The notes under the pieces were generated by a model, which saw nothing but the letters and a program-made list of their open reading frames with translations, did no database searches and was not told where the DNA came from. A DNA stretch of 13,925 nucleotides from Thalassiosira profunda. Taxonomy: Eukaryota; Bacillariophyta; Thalassiosirophyceae; Thalassiosirales; Thalassiosiraceae. Position 1 is the first letter of the stretch; each line of letters starts with the position of its first letter. The position numbers and the translations under genes were made by a program. This document shows, in pieces, positions 1 through 7,941 of this stretch. The stretch spans positions 1 through 13,925 of the forward strand of contig JALLAP010000467.1 in the NCBI GenBank assembly GCA_036939355.1. Reading direction: 5' to 3'.

Positions 1-1487
1 AGCATTATGCATGTCATGACGATCATCAACCAAGATGTGGCGGAGATCCGAGGCATCTCGGAAGACGAAAAAGCAATCCTCTTTGCCTTTCTTGATAAAG
101 ATGGTGACAATGCAATCTGCCGGGAGGAGTTTATGCAGTTTGGACAAGTCTTGCTTCTGAAGCTCTCGCGAAAATCGGACTACGCAACGCAGATGGAGAC
201 TCGCTTTCCTTCCGTGTATAGATCAAGCGCTTGGCAGACGACGTGCGCCATCGTCAAGTCGAAACGAATGGATCATATGATTGAGGCAATTCTCATCATG
301 AATGCGTGTGTGATTGGCTTGCAAGATTACCCCATGCTATCTGGGCAAGATGTGTCGCAAGGTGAGAGTCGATCTCATGCATTGCGCTCGATATTCGCCA
401 CTGACTTACCTCGCCTGATCAATCCCAGACCCTCACTACGCCTTCGGCTATCTGGACACAGTTTACGAGGATGCCGAGACTTTCTTTACAATCGTATACG
501 TGCTAGAGGCAACAGTGAAGCTGCTCGTACACGGCTGGCGCGGTTATTTTGAGTCGCCTCGCAATGCTTTCGACTTCGTCATCACCTGTCTTGTGGTGCT
601 AGCGACGGCCTATGTTTATTGTGAGTACCAAAGAAGTGGCTGCGTTCACTGAAGTCACGCCAGCTCACAACATCATCCTTGCACAGATCCCAACGGGTAT
701 AGCGACCATACTCTTGTTGAGTTCGTGGTCATGGTGAGAGTGCTTCGCTTGGGACGCCTCCTGTTCGCCGTCGAGAGATTCCGCATGTTCGGGTCGATAT
801 CTCTGGAGATCATTCCGGCTGCCACGAGCGTGTTCATGGTGCTTCTGTTCATCAGCTACTTCTTTGGATCGCTTGGGATGCTTCTGTTTGGCGGAGATAT
901 CACCCGAGACCCAAACAACCCGAAGGCTGCGTTGCTGTTGGAAGCTGAAGACTTTGTTGGTAAGTGGTTCTTGGAGAATAGATTTCATTCAACCACTCAT
1001 ACTCACCAACGTTTGTTGTCTAGACAACGAGTACTATGCCAACAACTTCAACGATATGCTTTCGGCGATGCACGTTCTCTTCAATTGGCTCGTCGTGAAC
1101 AATTGGCCTCAGCAAACTGAAGGGATGATTTACACATCGGGAGAGAAGTGGCTTGTCCGACTCTTCTTCCTCTCTTTTTATATCCTGGGCGTCATCGGAG
1201 TCTCAAATGTCACCACTTCCTTCATTATCAACGCGTTCTTTCAACAGCTGGCGACGATCGAGCATAGGCACGGGCCGGAAGAGGATGTCGCCGGAGAGGC
1301 CAAACTGAAGGGCTCTCGCGCTGTCTTCGACCCGTCGACGGTCACCGGAACCGAAACCGGACTGAGCCACAGTGTTTACTTTGCCCGGATAGGAACAAAG
1401 CACGACGACGTCGAGTTGGACGAAAGAGAGGCTCTCCGAAGGCTGTTCTCCAGAACCTCGACGAGTGTGTCGGATTCGGAAAGATAG
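1..1487 (+). CDS. TPC: Two-pore cation channel, C-terminal half (partial, 4 exons)
   Basis: Exons are 1-361, 429-620, 687-959 and 1024-1487, joined by GT-AG introns of 67, 66 and 64 bp; the 5' end lies outside the window. The 429 visible residues begin with a cytosolic linker holding one canonical EF-hand loop (DKDGDNAICREE, residues 32-43). A complete second six-helix domain follows: S1 near 90-105, S2-S3 in exon 2, an S4 with arginines at 202, 205 and 208, and a pore whose VVNNW motif (N301-N302-W303) matches the second filter of animal and plant TPCs. The S6 helix ends in a short hydrophilic tail with a TAG stop. An EF-hand between the two channel domains is the layout of plant vacuolar TPC1, so a Ca2+-modulated, voltage-sensing endomembrane cation channel is inferred. 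A one-domain or four-domain channel is unlikely, given the EF-hand position and the end right after this domain. The first domain is not visible. Confidence 0.88.
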
Positions 1488-1739
1488 AGTAACTCGATCC
1501 TCCCCAGTGTGTCGAGAGATAGATCGAGCAACTTCGCCCACCAACTCTCACTTGCAATGCCAAACTTCTTTTGGCGCCGAAGGATTTTGAGGAGCTGTTG
1601 GAAGGGTCGACCATCGACCAGCAACGTCAAACAACCTCAGGCTCAGGCTCTGTCCGAGTTCTCCCTCTTTCCTTCTCTCACACAACCACAATCACAAATC
1701 CGCCGCGCGCCCGCCGCCGCCTCCTCCCCCCGCCCACAC
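1488..1739 (+). promoter_or_regulatory. Intergenic: 3' end of TPC gene and promoter/5' UTR of SKI2
   Basis: These 252 bp separate two genes on the same strand and must hold the 3' UTR of the channel gene and the start region of SKI2. The stretch at about 1660-1739 is rich in pyrimidines and CA, as in a 5' leader, and leads to the ATG at 1740. The SKI2 frame is open upstream to about 1509, with an in-frame ATG at 1557, but that extra segment reads as Ser/Pro/Arg low complexity and does not look conserved. No TATA box or polyadenylation signal stands out. Confidence 0.4.
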
Positions 1740-4700
1740 ATGCCGGTGCCGGACGCCAGCCACGAAGAGCGGGCTCGCTCTAAGCTCAGGACGCTGGGTG
1801 AGCTTTTGGGCACCGCCAGTGCCGCCGAATCGGCCGTGCTCTCCCCGGCGGCCGGCGTTACCCTGCCACCGCATCCTGATGGCACACGTGCCGATATCCC
1901 CGGCAGCTCCGACAACGAGCAGATCGACTCGGCCCTGGAGGCTGTGAGGGAGGCGCTCGCCGGATTTGGCGTCTTATCGGGATCGTGCGATCCAGAGAAA
2001 GTGTGGCAGCGGCCCATCCCTGCCTCCCTGTTCCAGCCCCCAACATACTTGCCTTCCCTCACGACGCTCGTGCCCCGATCGCGCCTGCCCCCCGGTGCCA
2101 AAATCCGCACCGCGAACAATGTAGCTTCAACTAACGGGGAGGAGGAACTGGTTGAGGTGTGGGCGTATTCCCTCACCTCCGATTACGACGAGGAGGCAGG
2201 CAATACAAACGATTTGCATCACCGCCCCCTTCAGGGAAACCTATCGTCCAAGCTGACAGAGTACACGAGGGGCACAATGGGCGTGCGCCGTCCGTTTCGT
2301 CCGGGAGGCATGGATGACGACGACAATGTAGACGAGGCCGACGATCTCTCCGCACTGCAATCGGAGTACTTGTCCGAGGAAGCTACTGCCAATGCCCGGC
2401 GAGCTCTCACGGTGGGCTCCAAGAAAGCGTACGAGGAGGGGATACTCATCACTGCTCCGCCGGGGGTATCCTTTTCGGAAGGCCTGCGATACGAGGATGT
2501 GTTTGACGATGCCGATCAATTGCAAATGAAGAAGGAGGAAGGTGCAGCTGTCGAGAGAACTGTGACGATGGATTCGGAAGACGGGGGGCCAGGCAAGCAG
2601 GGCACAGCTGCACCGTCTTTCTCTGCGCCCTCGACGTCCATGTGGGACAAGAGCTTCTTCGAAGACGATTCTCTCTTTGGGGACAGCACTAGTGGTAGCG
2701 ACAGCGACAGTGATGAGAGTAGCGATGGAGACGACACCGTTGAGGGAGACGTGGTTGATGAAACAGTCAAGGACAACGTTGGAAAGGAAATAACATCAAC
2801 TCCATCGCAGGAGGAGTCAGAAGCCCCCGGCGATGAGGTCGACGTGCTTCTTTCCGAACTGCGCGATTCGCTGGATTCGTCGACACAGACGACCAAACCA
2901 TCATCAACATCCATCCACCCGCCAGTATCCAGCGCTACCAGCAAAGATGCCAAAGCTCGCAAATCCTGGGCCGTTACAGACTACATACCACTCACGACCA
3001 CCTCGGACTTTCACACGCTGCTGCCCAACCCGGCGCTCACCTTTCCATTTGAGCTGGACGATTTCCAGAAGCAGGCGGTCCTTCGCCTCGAGCGCTCCGA
3101 GTGCGTGTTCCTGGCTGCGCATACGTCTGCGGGCAAGACAGTGTGCGCCGAGTACGCCATTGCTCTCGCGAAGAAACACTGCACGAGGGCAATCTACACG
3201 AGTCCAATCAAGGCCTTGAGCAACCAAAAATATCGAGACTTTCGCAACAAATTCGGAGAGGACGTCGGTCTCATCACGGGGGACATGCAAATTGGGGCCG
3301 ATGGCAGTTGCTTGATCATGACGACGGAGATTCTGCGATCGATGCTTTATCGCGGGGCAGACCTCATTCGGGACATCGAGTGGGTGATCTTCGACGAGGT
3401 GCACTACATCAATGATTCGGAGCGCGGCGTCGTGTGGGAGGAGGTGATCATCTTGTTGCCGGACTACGTCAACCTGATCTTCCTCTCGGCTACGACGCCC
3501 AATACGATCGAGTTTTCGGAATGGATCGGGAGGACGAAGCGCAAGCCGGTTCACGTCATCCGCACCAACTACCGGCCGGTACCTTTGTCGCATCATCTTT
3601 GGGCGGGCCATAAGATGCACAAGATCATGGAGGGAAAGCAGGGCTTCAATCCCAAAGGGTATACCGAGGCAACAAAGGCGCTGCTTTCTCCATCGGCGCG
3701 GGAAGCGGCCGAGAACAAAAAGAAGGGCATAAAAACTGCCTCGAAGCCAGTTTCTGGCCGTCCTACCTCTGGCTCCAAAATGTCGTCGTGGCAGCAGCAA
3801 GGCTCGAAGCAGGACTGGATTGCGTTGACCAGATACTTGGAGCGGGAAGAGCTGATGCCGACGGTCACCTTTTCCTTCTCCAAGAAGAAGTGCGAGGAAA
3901 TTGCTGACCAATTGCGGTCGTTGGACTTGAACACGGCAGCCGAGCGCAACTTGGTGCAATCGTTTGCCATCCAGACTGTGAATCGACTCTCTCCAAAGGA
4001 CCAGAGCCTTCCGCAGGTCACCAAGACTGTGGAGATGGTCAAGCGTGGGATCGGCGTGCATCACGGCGGATTGCTGCCCATTCTCAAGGAGATGGTGGAG
4101 ATCCTCTTCAGCCGCAACCTGATCAAGATTCTTTTCGCCACCGAGACATTTGCCATGGGCGTGAACATGCCTGCACGCTCTGTTGTGTTCAACGCCATCA
4201 GAAAGCACGATGGCGTTCAATTCAGGGAGCTCCAGCCTGGCGAGTATACGCAGATGGCCGGGCGGGCAGGGAGGCGTGGTCTAGATAAGGTGGGGACGGT
4301 CGTCTTGTGCTGCTTTGGAGATCAGCCACCACCCCAAACTTTGCTCCGCAATATGCTCACTGGATCCTCTACGAAGCTGCAGTCGCAATTTCGCCTGACG
4401 TACACAATGATACTGAACCTATTGCGCGTAGAGGACATGAGTGTCGAGGGCATGATCAAGCGATCCTTTTCGGAGTTTGCAACCCAACGTGCGTTGACGA
4501 CCAACGAATATCCGAAGCTTCTGACGCGCGGAACCAAAGCTTTGCTGAAACTGGACGAAGAGTTCAAGCAAGATGCTGACAGTCGGCTCGAGTGCGAGGA
4601 TATTGAGGAGTATTATGGTGCCAGCCAGAAAGTGTTGTCGTCGAGCAAACATCTGCTATCGTACGTGCTTGGCTCGGGTGGAACTGGAGGCGGTGCGCTC

Positions 4701-6104
4701 GTGTCTGGTCGGGTGGTCCTTGTAACGTCTGCGAGGAAACACAACTATGTACGTGCCCCTGCTCTGGTTTTGCGGCCACCCGAAGTATCTGCCAAGAGCT
4801 CAGGCACCAGTGGGAACGATGACATGGCTTGCATCTGCGTGGTATTGCTGCCGCAAAGCTACACTTCTTCCCAAGACGAAGAACAAGTGAAAGCTCTGAA
4901 GCGTGGTGCATTGAATTATGTTGGAGAAGCACAGAACCGATACTTTGCTATCCAAAAGGTGCCTTTGGACGATATCTTGCTGGTGTCATCGACCAAACAC
5001 AAGATCGACTCTGCTGTTCTCTACAGTGGCAGCGAAAGTAAAAACTCGCGAGATGCGCCCGCAATGTTTGGCAATCCATTTGCAGGGGCTAAGTCGATGA
5101 AAAGCAGGGACGCTGGCGACAATCCATTTGCTGGAATGAAGGCGCGCGTGAAGAAAGGGGATGGTCCTTCGACCAAAGCGACTGGTCAATCGAAGGAAGC
5201 GCAGCTGGTCGACGATGCAATGTCCTACTTGGTGGATGCCGAAACGGCGGAATTGAATGGGGGCCTTGATTTGCTGGATCTGCGAGAGTGCGCAAAGAAC
5301 ATGCATCAAGGCGACAGCGCCGTGGAGTTTGGAACAGCCTGCGATCGTTTGAACTGCGAGGTCCATTTCGTGCGGCAGTTCCGCTCGCACTATCATCCCA
5401 GCCTGGAGCGCTACTACTCGGCGGTGGAGCGAAAGGAGACCTTGCGATCGCGGGTCGAGACGCTACGGCACCTCCTCTCCAACGACTCGCTGCAGTTGTT
5501 CCCAGACTTCTTGCAGCGCAAGGCGATGCTGCAATCGATGGGCTATGTGGACGAGAACGACACAGTCTGCCTCAAAGGGCGTGTGGCTTGCGAGGTTAAT
5601 ACCTGCGAGGGCCTCATCGTCACCGAAATGGTCTTTGAAGGAATGCTCAACGAGCTGGAGCCGGCCGAAATTGTCGCGGCGCTGAGCGCTCTGTTGTTCC
5701 AGGAGAAGACGGACGAGGACCAGAATCTCGATTCCGAACTCCCCGAGCGCCTCGTATCGTCGTGCGAGCGGATGAAAAGCATTGCCGTCGAGCTCGGCCA
5801 ACAGCAGAAGGACTTTGGCCTCCCCGTCGATCCGCTCGAGTACTGCGCCACCAGCCTCAAGATGGGGTTGGTCCACGTGGTCTACGAATGGGCGTGCGGC
5901 GTCCCCTTCATCTCCATCTGCGAGCTGACGGGCGTCCAGGAGGGGTCGATCGTCCGGTGCATCACGCGGCTGGACGAGCTGTGTCGCGAGGTCAGAAATT
6001 GCGCGCGGGTGGTGGGCAATCCGACTTTATATCGGAAGATGGAGGCGGCGAGCGAGGCCATCAAGAGGGACATCGTGTTTGCCTCGTCCCTCTATGTGAG
6101 CTGA
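1740..6104 (+). CDS. SKI2: SKI2-type DExH RNA helicase of the Ski complex
   Basis: Single exon, 1454 residues from the ATG at 1740. This is the ATP-driven 3'-5' helicase that, with SKI3 and SKI8, feeds mRNA to the cytoplasmic exosome. Motifs in order: an N-terminal PFRPGGMD segment resembling the PGGMD motif I recall from human SKI2; an acidic Ser/Asp-rich linker (about 305-355); Walker A AAHTSAGKT (459-467); motif II DEVH (552-555); motif III SAT (583-585); motif V with FAMGVNMPAR; motif VI QMAGRAGRRG (838-847); an arch insertion; and a C-terminal DSHCT domain (about 1360-1454) ending RDIVFASSLYVS. The DEVH box and this ending favour SKI2 over MTR4. It is somewhat longer than the yeast and human proteins (about 1250-1290), mainly in the linker and arch. 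The 1740 start is preferred because upstream in-frame sequence (ATG at 1557) looks like 5' UTR. Confidence 0.95.
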   Translation: MPVPDASHEERARSKLRTLGELLGTASAAESAVLSPAAGVTLPPHPDGTRADIPGSSDNEQIDSALEAVREALAGFGVLSGSCDPEKVWQRPIPASLFQPPTYLPSLTTLVPRSRLPPGAKIRTANNVASTNGEEELVEVWAYSLTSDYDEEAGNTNDLHHRPLQGNLSSKLTEYTRGTMGVRRPFRPGGMDDDDNVDEADDLSALQSEYLSEEATANARRALTVGSKKAYEEGILITAPPGVSFSEGLRYEDVFDDADQLQMKKEEGAAVERTVTMDSEDGGPGKQGTAAPSFSAPSTSMWDKSFFEDDSLFGDSTSGSDSDSDESSDGDDTVEGDVVDETVKDNVGKEITSTPSQEESEAPGDEVDVLLSELRDSLDSSTQTTKPSSTSIHPPVSSATSKDAKARKSWAVTDYIPLTTTSDFHTLLPNPALTFPFELDDFQKQAVLRLERSECVFLAAHTSAGKTVCAEYAIALAKKHCTRAIYTSPIKALSNQKYRDFRNKFGEDVGLITGDMQIGADGSCLIMTTEILRSMLYRGADLIRDIEWVIFDEVHYINDSERGVVWEEVIILLPDYVNLIFLSATTPNTIEFSEWIGRTKRKPVHVIRTNYRPVPLSHHLWAGHKMHKIMEGKQGFNPKGYTEATKALLSPSAREAAENKKKGIKTASKPVSGRPTSGSKMSSWQQQGSKQDWIALTRYLEREELMPTVTFSFSKKKCEEIADQLRSLDLNTAAERNLVQSFAIQTVNRLSPKDQSLPQVTKTVEMVKRGIGVHHGGLLPILKEMVEILFSRNLIKILFATETFAMGVNMPARSVVFNAIRKHDGVQFRELQPGEYTQMAGRAGRRGLDKVGTVVLCCFGDQPPPQTLLRNMLTGSSTKLQSQFRLTYTMILNLLRVEDMSVEGMIKRSFSEFATQRALTTNEYPKLLTRGTKALLKLDEEFKQDADSRLECEDIEEYYGASQKVLSSSKHLLSYVLGSGGTGGGALVSGRVVLVTSARKHNYVRAPALVLRPPEVSAKSSGTSGNDDMACICVVLLPQSYTSSQDEEQVKALKRGALNYVGEAQNRYFAIQKVPLDDILLVSSTKHKIDSAVLYSGSESKNSRDAPAMFGNPFAGAKSMKSRDAGDNPFAGMKARVKKGDGPSTKATGQSKEAQLVDDAMSYLVDAETAELNGGLDLLDLRECAKNMHQGDSAVEFGTACDRLNCEVHFVRQFRSHYHPSLERYYSAVERKETLRSRVETLRHLLSNDSLQLFPDFLQRKAMLQSMGYVDENDTVCLKGRVACEVNTCEGLIVTEMVFEGMLNELEPAEIVAALSALLFQEKTDEDQNLDSELPERLVSSCERMKSIAVELGQQQKDFGLPVDPLEYCATSLKMGLVHVVYEWACGVPFISICELTGVQEGSIVRCITRLDELCREVRNCARVVGNPTLYRKMEAASEAIKRDIVFASSLYVS
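5073..5168 (+). repeat. Tandem pair of 16-residue NPFAG units inside the SKI2 arch
   Basis: Two consecutive 48-bp units each start with Asn-Pro-Phe-Ala-Gly (N at residues 1112 and 1128 of the 1740 start). The similarity extends upstream as SRDA plus a short spacer before each NPFAG. The DNA copies share the aatccatttgc core but have diverged, so this is not an assembly copy. The region is Lys/Ser/Gly-rich and probably an exposed loop in the arch. Confidence 0.7.
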
Positions 6105-6195
6105 GGTGAAGGAGCGAATGCAGATGCATTTACCACGAAGAGATACAGAAAGAAGCGCTTCTTTCATCACCGAATGGCTTTGCTTCATTAGTTGG
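6105..6195. other. Tail-to-tail intergenic spacer, SKI2 / TPR gene
   Basis: Only 91 bp lie between the stop codons of two convergent genes. Both 3' UTRs must fit here or overlap the opposite gene. No AATAAA signal is visible on either strand. Confidence 0.6.
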
Positions 6196-7620
6196 TCATG
6201 AATCGTCCATATCCTCCTCTCCGTCGTCCTTATACCGTCCAAGCTTCGTCTTCACCTCGACCATTTGACATTCGATCGCCTCTAGCTCATTTTCGTCCTC
6301 CTCCTCGTCATTATTTCCATCGCCCATCGATTCCTCCAGCCCCTTCTTGACCCTCTCGAGCATCTCCAACGCATTCTCCCAGTAATAGTTGGCCGCGTCC
6401 GTGTTCGGCGGCAAAACAGCCGCGAACGCGCACCCGAGAAGGTACCACACCTCGATGATCTCGTCGTTCTCGGCGAGGAGGCTCCCCAACACTTGCGTGG
6501 CGGATTGGGCGCACCGATTGATGGCCTCGGTCGCTCCAGGATTGTCTTTGGGTTGCAGCGACGCGCATTCCAGCAGGAGCTTCGCCGTCTGGATCCGGAA
6601 GCCATACTCGGGCAGCGACGACGCAGCGTCGACCTCGACCAATTCGCGCGCCCCTCCCTCGCCGCCCTGCTTTTCGTTGCCATCGACATTGCCCAGTTCG
6701 ACCAGCGCCGCCATGGCCTCGCAACCCACCCGCATCCGGTCGTACGCCTTCAATATGCACTCCATCGCTTCCGACACACGCGACTGGGAAAGGCGAAAGT
6801 TTGCCATCGTCGCCCAGACCTCCGGTCCCGCCCCGCCATTCACCGCCCCACTTGCCGACGCGGCCTCGTCCACCGCCAGCGCCGCTTTCAACGCCGCCTC
6901 GCACGCCGCTTCGGCATCGGGCTCCTCGCACAAATCCGTGAGGTACAGCTCCGCGATCGAGCAATGGGCCGCGCACAGCTGCCGCCGCGTCTCGGATAGA
7001 AACCGCTCCGTCCGTGCGGCGCCCGTCTCCTCCTCCGATCCCTCCATGACCGCGTCCTCGATCTCTCCGCCGGAGGATTGGATGCGCTCCAGTATCCGCA
7101 TCGTACGCTCCAGTGCAGAGACGCCTGTGCGAAATGCCTCCAGCGCCTCGGGGCCGGTGGAGAGCTGTCCCAGATAGAGGTGCAGCCCCGCGCGGACCTC
7201 GCTGCTTTGCGCCGCCTCGACGCTGCAATTCCCCTCCATCTCCCCGTCGTCTTCGGCGGCGGACGGCCCTAACAACTCGATGGCCTCGAGAAAATCGGAC
7301 CGGGCTCCGTCGACGTCTCCGTTGGACGCTTTCAGCTCTCCCATCTTGCCCAAGACTGTCGACAATGCCCCCCGATCCTTCTCCTGCGCCCCCGCATCTC
7401 CACCGCTGCCACCACCGCTCTCCGCCCGCGATCGCAGCACCCCCGCCGCGTACGCGAACAATTGCAGCGCCGTGTCGACGTCGCTCATCTCCATGGCGGT
7501 TTCGGCCCGCCCGAGCACCTCCTCGAGGGGGACGGGCTTCTTTCGATCGGAGGCGCCATCGCGGCGCGAGGGTTTGGATTTCTTGGACCCCCGGGAGGGC
7601 TTCTTGCGGCCGCCCGGCAT
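6196..7620 (-). CDS. TPR-repeat protein, Acl4-like ribosomal-protein chaperone candidate
   Basis: Single exon, 474 residues from the ATG at 7620. The first 28 residues are Lys/Arg/Ser-rich and NLS-like. A run of helix-turn-helix pairs with TPR spacing follows: LEEVLGRAETAM (from 32), a pair around LGKMGELKASNGDVDGA, then AAHCSIAELYLTDLCEEPDA, EVWATMANFRLSQSRVSEAM and EVWYLLGCAFAAVLPPNTDA. The C terminus is strongly acidic. A basic tail, a TPR solenoid and an acidic C-terminal tail match fungal Acl4, which escorts ribosomal protein uL4 (Rpl4) to the nucleus. That assignment is an inference from layout and the EVWYLLG segment; another TPR co-chaperone remains possible. The frame is open upstream to 8259, but that stretch is antisense to the next gene and is not counted. 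Confidence 0.75.
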   Translation of the reverse strand: MPGGRKKPSRGSKKSKPSRRDGASDRKKPVPLEEVLGRAETAMEMSDVDTALQLFAYAAGVLRSRAESGGGSGGDAGAQEKDRGALSTVLGKMGELKASNGDVDGARSDFLEAIELLGPSAAEDDGEMEGNCSVEAAQSSEVRAGLHLYLGQLSTGPEALEAFRTGVSALERTMRILERIQSSGGEIEDAVMEGSEEETGAARTERFLSETRRQLCAAHCSIAELYLTDLCEEPDAEAACEAALKAALAVDEAASASGAVNGGAGPEVWATMANFRLSQSRVSEAMECILKAYDRMRVGCEAMAALVELGNVDGNEKQGGEGGARELVEVDAASSLPEYGFRIQTAKLLLECASLQPKDNPGATEAINRCAQSATQVLGSLLAENDEIIEVWYLLGCAFAAVLPPNTDAANYYWENALEMLERVKKGLEESMGDGNNDEEEDENELEAIECQMVEVKTKLGRYKDDGEEDMDDS

Positions 7621-7783
7621 GGTTGATGTGTGACGGTGGTGGGGAGCGGGGAGCCTGCGGAGGTGGCGTTGTTGTGTTGGGAGCGAGGGCAGAGGCAGGG
7701 AGTCAGATACATCATGGTTGCAAAAAATGGGTGGTTCTGAGAGCAACAACGTCTGACTTTCACTTTCCGGCGTCCCGTCCCCT

Positions 7784-7859
7784 CCCCCCCTATCCGGCCT
7801 CCTGTAGCCTGCCGCCCTCCCAAGTAACCCCCCCCCCTCTATCGCGGCACCACCCCCCC
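7784..7859 (-). repeat. C-homopolymer cluster (G-tracts on the minus strand)
   Basis: Runs of 7 C (7784-7790), 10 C (7828-7837) and 7 C (7853-7859) lie within 76 bp, with a further CCCC just upstream. On the minus strand these are G-tracts in the likely promoter or leader of the TPR gene, where a G-quadruplex could form. Long homopolymers are also prone to sequencing length errors. Confidence 0.6.
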
Positions 7860-7912
7860 GCCTCTCGCCTAGCGAGCACTCGGCGTCGGCCGAGGCGCCG
7901 TTTCGCTCGGCG

Positions 7913-7922
7913 GATATAATTA
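7913..7922 (+). promoter_or_regulatory. TATA-like element of the FCP1-like gene
   Basis: GATATAATTA lies in otherwise GC-rich DNA. The TATAA core starts 27 bp before the first ATG at 7942. If it acts as a TATA box, transcription would begin at or just after that ATG, which would favour initiation at 7963/7966 or 8047. Many algal promoters lack TATA boxes, so this is tentative. Confidence 0.3.
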
Positions 7923-7941
7923 CGCGTCGATTTGCAATTGC

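Larger units (their letters stand above)
7621..7941. promoter_or_regulatory. Divergent promoter region with C-tracts
   Basis: These 321 bp separate two head-to-head genes and hold no supportable gene. The left part (7621-7720) is G/T-rich on the plus strand and is probably the 5' UTR of the minus-strand TPR gene. The middle (about 7775-7860) has long C runs. The right end has a TATA-like ATATAATTA and overlapping palindromes just before the plus-strand gene. Confidence 0.55.

Noticed and set aside
1444..1640. Possible extra 3' exon of the channel gene, reading LLLAPKDFEELLEG in another frame
   Set aside because: The frame has stops at 1490 and 1520, and no donor like the GTGAG/GTAAG used elsewhere is available. 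The TAG at 1485 gives a plausible tail.
1509..1739. Extended SKI2 N terminus beginning at 1509 or at the ATG at 1557
   Set aside because: Codon 1509 is GTG, and the segment reads as Ser/Pro/Arg low complexity over what looks like a pyrimidine-rich 5' UTR. The 1557 ATG cannot be fully excluded.
2904..4220. 438-residue open frame antisense to SKI2
   Set aside because: It is exactly opposite the conserved helicase core, Arg/His/Leu-rich and without motifs; it is a shadow of GC-rich codons.
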